From: CALAED01 sp036378315
GTDB lineage: Bacteria > Actinomycetota > Actinomycetes > Streptosporangiales > Streptosporangiaceae
Direction of reading: 5' to 3'
DNA length: 64,000 nucleotides
Assembly: GCA_036378315.1 (NCBI GenBank)
Contig: DASUWU010000112.1
Span: forward strand, 1-64,000
Notes under the pieces: model-generated
Databases searched by the model: none
Seen by the model: the letters and a program-made list of their open reading frames with translations, nothing else
What the model was told of the DNA's origin: nothing
Made by a program: the position numbers and the translations under genes
In this document: in pieces, positions 35,475 to 42,321 of the stretch
Layout of the letters: every line of letters begins with the position of its first letter
Numbering within the stretch: position 1 is the first letter of the stretch

Positions 35475-36679
35475 GGCGACATCAGCGTCCGTAGCCGCGC
35501 GGCCGCGATCAGCCACAACACCCCGATGACGGCCAGCAGGACGACGAGCGGCGTAAGGATCAATCCGACTCCCCCGTTCGTGGTCGCGAGATCGACGAAG
35601 CCGCGCAGTTCCCAGCCGTTCGGGGTGAAGAGGCTGATGTCGCGCATGGCGGGCGGCATCGCGGCCGGCGGCACGAAGTTTCCGCCGAGCAACACCAGGA
35701 GGAAGGTGACGAGCGCCGTGAGGCCGTCCATCTGTTCCTCTGTGCGTACCAGCGCGGCGATGGCGAACGACAGCGCGACGGCGACGCCGACCGTGGCCGC
35801 GATGAGAAGCAGGAGCGGCGCCGGCGGCCCCCAATGCGACCCGAAGACGAGTCGCGTCGTCACCCAGACCGCGGCCACCGACACCATGCCGATGAGCTGG
35901 GCCACCAGCGCTTTGCCCGCGACGATCGTCCCCCGGCCGACTCCCATGGACAGCAGCCGCCGCAGCGCGTTGGACCGGCGATCCTCCCACAGGCTCTTCG
36001 CCATGGGCGTGACGGAGAAAAGCAGCAGCACGATCGCCATGGAGAACCCGTAGTAGGTCGCCGACCTGAGCAGTCGGGCGCTGGCCGGCACGTCGACCAA
36101 CGAGACGGGATTGTGGGGGTGAAATCCGCGCAAGGTCGCCGCCGGATCGTCCACCGTTCCCCGCAGGGTGGCGATGACCACCTGGTCGACGAACAGCCGG
36201 CCGCCACCGTACTGGACCACCGCCTCGGCGACGCCGGCCGCGACCGGCTTGCGCTCGCTCTCCAGCACCGTGACGGTGACGTTGCGCGGCGCCGTCGCCG
36301 GCGACCCGCCCGCGGCCTGCGTGAGACCGCCGGCGCCGGCCGGCAACACGATTCCGGCGTCGGCTTCGTTGTCGAGGATGCGGCGGCGGGCCTCCTGTTC
36401 CGTCGCCGCGCCGTCCACCGTGGCGATCTGGCGCATCCGCGGGTCACTCCTGAGCGACGCCACCACGCCGGCCCGCGCGGGCCCGCCCGCGGCCGAGGTG
36501 GCCGAACCGTCGACGACGACCAGCCGTACCGGCCGCGCCACGGTGAGGCCGGCGAAGGCGAGACTCGTGATGGTGGCGAACAGAAGAGGACCGACGAACG
36601 CGATGACGAGCAACGTGTGGTCGCGCCTCCTCGCCCGTAGCTCGTTCGCCATGACATAGAGCACCCTGGGCATGATCAT
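35471..36679 (-). CDS. ABC-2 type exporter permease, subunit 1
   Basis: A 402-residue permease with the same layout as its partner: N-terminal helix (LLVIAFVGPLLFATITSLAFAGL), an extracytoplasmic domain of about 170 residues, and C-terminal helices (YYGFSMAIVLLLFSVTPMAKSLWEDR, LLLLIAATVGVAVALSFAIAAL, LIAAARLRTLMSP). Its start overlaps the ATPase stop (ATGA at 36676-36679). The two permeases differ in sequence and probably pair as a heterodimer. Confidence 0.9.
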   Translation of the reverse strand: MIMPRVLYVMANELRARRRDHTLLVIAFVGPLLFATITSLAFAGLTVARPVRLVVVDGSATSAAGGPARAGVVASLRSDPRMRQIATVDGAATEQEARRRILDNEADAGIVLPAGAGGLTQAAGGSPATAPRNVTVTVLESERKPVAAGVAEAVVQYGGGRLFVDQVVIATLRGTVDDPAATLRGFHPHNPVSLVDVPASARLLRSATYYGFSMAIVLLLFSVTPMAKSLWEDRRSNALRRLLSMGVGRGTIVAGKALVAQLIGMVSVAAVWVTTRLVFGSHWGPPAPLLLLIAATVGVAVALSFAIAALVRTEEQMDGLTALVTFLLVLLGGNFVPPAAMPPAMRDISLFTPNGWELRGFVDLATTNGGVGLILTPLVVLLAVIGVLWLIAAARLRTLMSP

Positions 36680-37611
36680 TCACGCAGCGCCTTGCCGGTG
36701 AGCTCGAGGAACACGTCCTCCAGCGTCGGTCGGATGAATTGCAGGCCGCGCAGCGGCACGTTCGCGATCTCCGCCACATGGAGCAGTGAGGTGACGTTCA
36801 CCGACGAGTCGCTCACCAGGACGTGGAGCTCGTCGCGGACCACCGATGTCTCCACCACTTCGGCGAGCGTACGCAGCGAATCCTCGAGCTCGCTGTACTG
36901 GCGGTCGTCCGCCGTGAGCACGAACCGGGGACGCGCCACGGCCTTCGCCAGGATCTCGGAGACCGTGCCGGTCACCACCATCTCGCCGCCGTCGATGATG
37001 CCGATCCGGTCACACAGGCGCTGCACCTCGTCCATGTAATGGCTGGCGAATACGACGGCCGCGCCGGCGTCGGCGAGTTGGCGCACCTGGTCGAGGATGG
37101 CGTTGCGGCTTTGGGAGTCGACCCCGGCCGTCGGCTCGTCCAACACGATGACGTCCGGCGAGTGGACCAGGGCGACGGCGATGTTCAGCCGGCGTTTCAT
37201 CCCGCCGGAAAACGTCGCGGTGCGTTTCTTGGCATGCCCGGCGAGGCCGACGACGGCCAAGGCGTCCAGCGCGCGCCGCTGCAGGTCCCGGCCGCGCCGG
37301 CCCTGCATATGGCCGAAAAAATGAAGGTTCTCCAGGGCCGTCAACTCGGGATAGAGCGCGATCTCCTGAGGCACGAGGCCGAGCCGGCCGCGGGCGCGGG
37401 CCCGGGTGATGGACACCCCGTCGATATGTACGCTGCCGGAATCCGGGCGCAGGATGCCGGTGATCATTGACAACGTAGTCGTCTTACCCGCCCCGTTGGG
37501 GCCGAGCAGACCATAGATCTCGCCCGGCGCCACCTCCAGGCTTATCTCGTGTACCGCTCGTACACTGCGATAGGACTTCACCAGCCTATCTGCGACAAGC
37601 ACCGCGCTCAT
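36676..37611 (-). CDS. ABC exporter ATP-binding protein
   Basis: A 311-residue ATPase. Walker A is LLGPNGAGKTTTLSM, the signature is TFSGGMKRRLNIA, Walker B is DVIVLDEPTAGVD, and the H-loop region is VVFASHYMDEV. A C-terminal extension of about 80 residues is typical of drug/polyketide exporter ATPases (DrrA-like). It is the first gene of the three-gene exporter operon and is divergent from the biosynthetic operon, with which it shares the upstream region 37612-37817. Confidence 0.93.
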   Translation of the reverse strand: MSAVLVADRLVKSYRSVRAVHEISLEVAPGEIYGLLGPNGAGKTTTLSMITGILRPDSGSVHIDGVSITRARARGRLGLVPQEIALYPELTALENLHFFGHMQGRRGRDLQRRALDALAVVGLAGHAKKRTATFSGGMKRRLNIAVALVHSPDVIVLDEPTAGVDSQSRNAILDQVRQLADAGAAVVFASHYMDEVQRLCDRIGIIDGGEMVVTGTVSEILAKAVARPRFVLTADDRQYSELEDSLRTLAEVVETSVVRDELHVLVSDSSVNVTSLLHVAEIANVPLRGLQFIRPTLEDVFLELTGKALRE

Positions 37612-37817
37612 GCAGTTTCACCTATCGGTGCAAGGGTCCAATATCCGGAGCGATCTAAGTCGCCAGATTGCTCGTCGCCGCGGCGGCCGGCAATTGGACC
37701 TTGGGCCATCGCACACGTCCCGCGCCTGGCTGCTGCACCTTCGTCCAATTGATGGAGTTCTGGCGGGATGCCAATGTTGCGGACGCATCTACCGGTCGAG
37801 ACAGAAGGGAATGGCGA
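37612..37817. promoter_or_regulatory. Divergent promoter region between exporter and polyketide operons
   Basis: It contains an inverted repeat CAATTGGAC (37691-37699) / GTCCAATTG (37743-37751) and a further GTCCAAT at about 37636. The core GCAATTGGAC recurs at 55307-55316 before the XRE-NB-ARC regulator gene. A shared pathway regulator could bind here. Confidence 0.5.
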
Positions 37818-39059
37818 GTGGATCGCGAAAGTGACGTGATCATCGTGGGTGGCGGTATTGCCGGCGCGGCGCTCGCCACGGTCCTGGCCCGAAATGGGAT
37901 CGCGGTAACGATGCTCGAACGCCAGGAGCAGTACCAGGACATCGTGCGCGGAGAATTCTTCGGTACGTGGGGGATCACCGAGGCCGTGCGGCTGGGTCTC
38001 GGTGACTGCCTGCTCGAGGGCGGCGCATGGCCGCTCCGGTGGTGGCGGCAGTGGGACGAGACGGTCCACCCCGACGACGCTCCGGCGACCGACATGGCGC
38101 TGGCACACCCGTCGACGCCGGGGATCAACGGGCCGGTCACCATCTCCCACTACGCCACCTGTGCCGCCCTTGCCCGCGCCGCGGAGGCGGCCGGCGCGCG
38201 TGTCGTCCGCGGCGCGAGGCGGACGCTGGTCTGCCCCGATGGGGGACGCCCCACGGTGCGCTACGAGGTGGCCGGCCGGCAGCGTACGCAGGCCTGCCGC
38301 ATCGTGGTCGGCGCCGGCGGCCGCAACCGGCGGACCGCCAAGCAGGCCGGCATCAAGGTCGACATGCAGGTCCTCCACTGGGGAGGCGGCCTCGCGATCG
38401 AGGGCCTGACCGACTGGCCCGACGACACCCAGGCCCTGGGAACCGAAGGAAACCTCAACTTCATCATCCTGCCCCAAGGTGGCGGCCGCGCCCGGCTCTA
38501 CTTCAACACCGACGCGGAGAATCTCAAGCGATTCTCAGGACCGTCCGGCGCCCGAAATTTGCTTCAGGCATTCGACCTCAAATCCGTGCCGGGCAGCGAG
38601 GAGATCGCTTCGGCGCGGCCCGCCGCCCGGCTCGGCTGCCTCGCGAGCACCAATTCATGGACGGAATCTCCAGTGACGGACGGGGTCGTTCTGATCGGCG
38701 ACGAGGCCGGAATGAACGCCGCAATCCTGGGCACCGGGCTCGGAAATTCGCTGCGGGATGTGAGCAAGGTAAGCGAGGCACTGCTGACCGAATCCGATTG
38801 GTCGCCGGCGGCGTTCCGCGGTTATGCGACGGAACGGACGCAACGGATGCGGACGATGATGCAGGCGGCCCGCGTCATGGCGCAGCTGTTCGTCGAGTTC
38901 GACGATGCCGCGGTCATGCGCCGCAAACGCGCCTTCGAGCTCATGAACAGCAACCGGTCCTATGCCATGTTCCTGCATCTGGTGCTCGCCGGGCCGGATG
39001 CCTTTCCCAAAGGACCGTTCGGCGACTATCTCGAGGAACGGCTGCTGACCACGGCCTGA
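37818..39059 (+). CDS. FAD-dependent monooxygenase
   Basis: A 413-residue flavoprotein of the aromatic-hydroxylase/geranylgeranyl-reductase-like fold. The dinucleotide-binding motif is DVIIVGGGIAGAALATVLAR, ending in an Asp/Glu-rich strand (TMLERQEQ). The second FAD motif is GVVLIGDEAGMNAAILGTGLGNSLRD. It lacks the WxWxIP motif of halogenases, so it is a likely hydroxylase or epoxidase that tailors the polyketide. An epoxidase role would fit the epoxide-hydrolase-like protein in the same operon. It is the first gene of the 14-gene run; GTG 37818 follows GGGA. Confidence 0.85.
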   Translation: MDRESDVIIVGGGIAGAALATVLARNGIAVTMLERQEQYQDIVRGEFFGTWGITEAVRLGLGDCLLEGGAWPLRWWRQWDETVHPDDAPATDMALAHPSTPGINGPVTISHYATCAALARAAEAAGARVVRGARRTLVCPDGGRPTVRYEVAGRQRTQACRIVVGAGGRNRRTAKQAGIKVDMQVLHWGGGLAIEGLTDWPDDTQALGTEGNLNFIILPQGGGRARLYFNTDAENLKRFSGPSGARNLLQAFDLKSVPGSEEIASARPAARLGCLASTNSWTESPVTDGVVLIGDEAGMNAAILGTGLGNSLRDVSKVSEALLTESDWSPAAFRGYATERTQRMRTMMQAARVMAQLFVEFDDAAVMRRKRAFELMNSNRSYAMFLHLVLAGPDAFPKGPFGDYLEERLLTTA

Positions 39060-39071
39060 AGGAGAGAGACG

Positions 39072-39572
39072 ATGAGATCCGCGCTGTTGTCAGCCGGCCC
39101 GCCGTACCCCCGTGTCGGCGTGGACATAGTCGACCTCGGTCGCATCGCGCGGGCCCGGCGGAATGGTCTCGACCAGCACATCTGTAGCGTGCCGGAACGG
39201 GCCGAGCTCGCCGCGTACGACGACAGCGGCCGCGGCGGAGAAAGCCGCGGCGAAGCGGGCTCGCTGCGCCGCCTGGCGGCGACCTGGGCGGTCAAGGAGG
39301 CCGCCATCAAAGCGGCCGGCGGCCGGCCGGAGAACTTCAGCTGGACGGCGATCCGCGTCTTCCACGCCAGCCGCGCCGCCGGCCACCTCGCCCGGCTGGC
39401 CGGCGCGGCGCTGCACGAGGCAGTGGGCACCCCACCCGACGGTCGTTGCCATTACCTGTGGCCGGGCTCCCCGGCCGGCCCGTACGGCGCGGCCGCCTGG
39501 TGCGCCCCCGACGACCTCCTCATGGCCATCACGATCGCGGCCCCGAACAGAGAGGGCGGGACACCACGATGA
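39072..39572 (+). CDS. AcpS-type 4'-phosphopantetheinyl transferase
   Basis: A 166-residue protein with the holo-ACP synthase motifs: GVDIVDLGRI with Mg-binding Asp18, and TWAVKEAAIKA with Glu76 and the catalytic Lys. It should load phosphopantetheine on the adjacent ACP (Ser52). It is somewhat longer than the usual 120-140 residues because of a Gly/Ser/Arg-rich insertion around residues 50-66. The start has AAGGAGAG upstream, 12 bp after the monooxygenase stop. It ends in an ATGA overlap with the reductase gene. Confidence 0.88.
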   Translation: MRSALLSAGPPYPRVGVDIVDLGRIARARRNGLDQHICSVPERAELAAYDDSGRGGESRGEAGSLRRLAATWAVKEAAIKAAGGRPENFSWTAIRVFHASRAAGHLARLAGAALHEAVGTPPDGRCHYLWPGSPAGPYGAAAWCAPDDLLMAITIAAPNREGGTPR

Positions 39573-40312
39573 AGATGTTTGACGGTGACTCGGTCGCGGT
39601 CGTCACCGGAGGCACCAGAGGAATCGGCGGAGCCGTCGTCAGGGCGCTGGCCGCGGAAGGCGTACGGGTCTTCTTCACCTACCGCCAGAACTCGCGGCTG
39701 GCGAAGGAGCTCAGCGAGGAACTCCAGGCGGCGGGCGGCTGGGCGCAGGGGCATCAGGTCGATGTCTCGAACGAGACCCAGGTACGGGATTTCTTCCGCC
39801 TGATCCGGCACAGCTGCGACCGCCTCGACGTCCTCGTCAACAGCGCGGGAATCGCCCGGGACGGGCTCATGGCCACCATGTCCGTCAGCCGGTTCAGAGA
39901 AGTGCTCGACGTGAACGTCGTCGGTGCTTTCCTGTGCGGGCGTGAGGCGATGCGGATCATGGCGACACATCGCGCCGGCAGCATCGTTTTCATTTCCTCC
40001 GCGCTCAGCCATCGCGGCGGCCGCGGCCAGGCGAACTACTGCGCGTCGAAAGGCGCTCTCTGGTCGCTCACGCACGCGCTCGCACTCGAAGCCGCGCCCT
40101 ACGGCGTCCGGGTCAACTCGATATCGCCCGGCTTCGTCGACACCGACATGACCAAGCACCTGCCGCAGGACTTCATTCGCGCCGAAGTGCCGCTGGGCCG
40201 CCTGGCGACCGCGGCGGAGATAGCCCGGGCCGTTGTCATGGCCGCCTCACCCCAGTCCGCCTATCTGACCGGCAGCAACATCGTGGTCGACGGCGGATTG
40301 CTCGTGCATTAG
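39569..40312 (+). CDS. FabG-like 3-oxoacyl-ACP ketoreductase
   Basis: A 247-residue short-chain dehydrogenase/reductase. The NADPH-binding motif is VVTGGTRGIGGAV. NSAG follows, then the catalytic Asn116 in DVNVVGA, Ser143/144 in FISSALS, and Tyr157/Lys161 in NYCASKGAL. The C-terminal FVDTDMTKHLP and GSNIVVDGG are typical of FabG-like ketoreductases. It would reduce the beta-keto group of ACP-bound chains before the dehydratase step, which supports a reduced (polyene-type) product rather than an aromatic polyketide. Start ATG 39569 overlaps the preceding stop. Confidence 0.92.
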   Translation: MKMFDGDSVAVVTGGTRGIGGAVVRALAAEGVRVFFTYRQNSRLAKELSEELQAAGGWAQGHQVDVSNETQVRDFFRLIRHSCDRLDVLVNSAGIARDGLMATMSVSRFREVLDVNVVGAFLCGREAMRIMATHRAGSIVFISSALSHRGGRGQANYCASKGALWSLTHALALEAAPYGVRVNSISPGFVDTDMTKHLPQDFIRAEVPLGRLATAAEIARAVVMAASPQSAYLTGSNIVVDGGLLVH

Positions 40313-40336
40313 CGACTTCGGACAGGAGGGACGCAC

Positions 40337-40636
40337 ATGGATTACGAGAAGGCGCTCGAGACCGCCGCGGGCATCCAGCGGATCTGCCATCGGCTGGCCT
40401 GCATGTTCGTCGAGCGGCTCGACCTGCCAATCGACCCGATCTGGATCAGTTACGACCAGCCCATCTTCGGGCGCGGTCTCGAGCTCGACAGCGTCGACAC
40501 GCTCGAACTCATCTTGGGCATTGAATATGAGTTCGACGTGTCCTTGACCGAGGACGACCGCATATCGTTCGGGTCGATCGCCCGGCTGACCCAGCGGATC
40601 CTCGAAGACCGGCCAGGCCTGGCGACGGCCTCATGA
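40337..40636 (+). CDS. Acyl carrier protein
   Basis: A 99-residue acidic protein with the four-helix ACP pattern. The phosphopantetheine site is Ser52 in RGLELDSVDTLELI, where DSV replaces the more common DSL. A longer than usual N-terminal helix (residues 1-35) contains two cysteines. ACAGGAGGG precedes the start. It is the only carrier protein in the cluster, so chain growth must be iterative on it. Confidence 0.93.
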   Translation: MDYEKALETAAGIQRICHRLACMFVERLDLPIDPIWISYDQPIFGRGLELDSVDTLELILGIEYEFDVSLTEDDRISFGSIARLTQRILEDRPGLATAS

Positions 40637-41211
40637 CCGTGCCAGCCACGCCGGTGAAGGGCATCGCCCGCCGGCTCGACGCGGACGAGATCGGGCGCCT
40701 GCTGCCGCATCGGCACCCCCTTCTGCTGCTCGACCGCGTTCTCGAGCTCGACCCGCCGCGGCGGGCCGTGGGAATCAAGAACGTCGCCATCGCGGAACCT
40801 TGGTTCGCCGGCCACTTTCCTGGGCGCGCGCTGCTGCCCGGCGTGCTGTTGACCGAGTGCCTGGCGCAGCTGGCCGGCGTGCTCGTCGCCGCGGAACAGG
40901 CCGTACGGCCGGAACCCGCCGATCCGGCCGTTCCAGCCGCCCATCCGGACGTCCATCCAGCCGCCCATCCGTACGGCGACTCGAACGGTCACTCCGACGG
41001 CGCCTCGGTCGCCGGCGCCTATGCCGGCGACGGCATCGGAGTACTGGCCGAGATCAAGCGATTCCGGTTTCGCCACCCGGTGCTGCCCGGCGATCGGGTG
41101 CGCCTCGAAGTGACCCTTACCAGCCAACTGGGCCGCGTGCGCGAGTTCGCGTGTCTCGCCTCGGTGGCGGGCAATCGCACCGCCCACGGGACGCTCGTCA
41201 TCGTCGCCTGA
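40633..41211 (+). CDS. FabZ-like 3-hydroxyacyl-ACP dehydratase with a His/Pro-rich insertion
   Basis: A 192-residue hot-dog dehydratase. It has LLPHRHPLLLLDRV, AGHFPGRALLPGVLLTECLAQLAG with catalytic His61 and Glu75, and the second half KRFRFRHPVLPGDRVRLEV. Typical FabZ has about 145-160 residues. The excess is an insertion at residues 92-134 (DPAVPAAHPDVHPAAHPYGD), encoded by a 15-bp repeated DNA segment, placed in a surface loop before the last strands. It should form the double bonds of a polyene chain after ketoreduction. Start overlaps the ACP stop by ATGA. Confidence 0.9.
   Translation: MTVPATPVKGIARRLDADEIGRLLPHRHPLLLLDRVLELDPPRRAVGIKNVAIAEPWFAGHFPGRALLPGVLLTECLAQLAGVLVAAEQAVRPEPADPAVPAAHPDVHPAAHPYGDSNGHSDGASVAGAYAGDGIGVLAEIKRFRFRHPVLPGDRVRLEVTLTSQLGRVREFACLASVAGNRTAHGTLVIVA
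40933..40971 (+). repeat. 15-bp direct repeat within the dehydratase insertion
   Basis: CCAGCCGCCCATCCG occurs at 40933-40947 and 40957-40971. It encodes the PAAHP units of the inserted loop in the FabZ-like protein. Confidence 0.7.
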
Positions 41212-41226
41212 CAGGAGATCGACAGC

Positions 41227-42306
41227 ATGTCCATCAGCACTCTGACGCCGCTGCATCCAGGCGGCACCGAGTATCGGGACCTCGCCGGCACCCGCGTGCC
41301 CTGGCAGTTCGGCGACTACGCGGCGGAATACCACGCGATCCGCAATTCCACCGCGTTGCTCGACCACAGCGCGATCGGCTTGACGAAACTGACCGGTGAC
41401 GTCACCAAGCTCCTCCAACGGGTCCTGGCGCGCGACGCCGAGTTCCTCACGCCCGAGCGGTGCATGATGACGCTCATCCTCGCCGACGACGGCAGCGTGA
41501 TCGACCTCGTGACGGTGTATTCCTTCGACGACTACGTGCTGCTGGAGTCCAGCCACGGCAGGCACCACGATATGAGGAAGCACCTCGCCGCGCACGCGGG
41601 CGACGACGTCGAGATCACCGCGCTCGACGGCGAATGGGCGATGCTCGGCGTGGAAGGGCCGTACTCATGGGGCGCGGTCGGCCGGGTGCTCGATCCGGCC
41701 ATCACCGCGCTGCCGTACGAGAGCGTCCTGGAAATCGACCGGGACGGAACTTCTCTCATCTTCAGCCGAAGCGGCTTCTCCGGTGAGTACGGCTATAAGC
41801 TCATCGCCCCCTCCCCCATGATTTCCCAGCTGTGGGACGCGCTCCGCATCGAGGCCACGCCGGTCGGCCAGCGCGCGCTCGAGACGGCGATGCTGGAGGT
41901 ACGGCAGCCCGTCCTGCACCGCGAGATGGTGGACGACGTCAACGTCGTCACGTCGGGCATCCAGTGGCTGGTGGACCCCACCAAGAGCGACTTCATCGGG
42001 CGCGCTCCGGTCATGGAACAGCTGGCCGACGCGACGGCGCCCCGGCTGCTTGGTCTGGGCTGGACGGGCGACGACGAACTGCCCGGCGGCACGGAGGTCC
42101 TCGCGGGCGACACCGTCATCGGCCATCTCAAGGTCTCGGTGTACAGCCCGGGCCTGGCCAAGTGGCTGGGCTTGGCGATGATCGACGGCCGGCTCGCCGC
42201 GCCCGACCTCACGTTCGACCTGCGCGCCGGCGAACGGCGCTTCGAGGCCACGTCCTTGTCGTCGCCTTATGTCATCCCCACGAGCTGGACGATCCCGATT
42301 CTCTGA
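41227..42306 (+). CDS. GcvT-like aminomethyltransferase-fold protein
   Basis: A 359-residue protein of the glycine-cleavage T-protein fold. It has EYHAIRNSTALLDHSAIG at the N-terminus, the folate-domain segment SVIDLVTVYSFDDYVLLES with a conserved Asp, SGFSGEYGYKLIAP, and GQRALETAMLEVRQPVLHREM. The rest of the glycine cleavage system is absent and the gene sits inside a polyketide operon, so a housekeeping role is unlikely. Relatives include folate-dependent demethylases and dehydrogenases; here it may use tetrahydrofolate for C1 transfer or removal on the product or an amino-acid precursor. That is inference. Start has CAGGAG upstream. Confidence 0.8.
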   Translation: MSISTLTPLHPGGTEYRDLAGTRVPWQFGDYAAEYHAIRNSTALLDHSAIGLTKLTGDVTKLLQRVLARDAEFLTPERCMMTLILADDGSVIDLVTVYSFDDYVLLESSHGRHHDMRKHLAAHAGDDVEITALDGEWAMLGVEGPYSWGAVGRVLDPAITALPYESVLEIDRDGTSLIFSRSGFSGEYGYKLIAPSPMISQLWDALRIEATPVGQRALETAMLEVRQPVLHREMVDDVNVVTSGIQWLVDPTKSDFIGRAPVMEQLADATAPRLLGLGWTGDDELPGGTEVLAGDTVIGHLKVSVYSPGLAKWLGLAMIDGRLAAPDLTFDLRAGERRFEATSLSSPYVIPTSWTIPIL

Positions 42307-42321
42307 CCTGAAGGACCACCG

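Noticed and set aside
41227..42306. Housekeeping glycine cleavage T-protein
   Set aside because: No gcvH, gcvP or lipoylation gene is near, and it is embedded in an operon of polyketide genes with short spacers.
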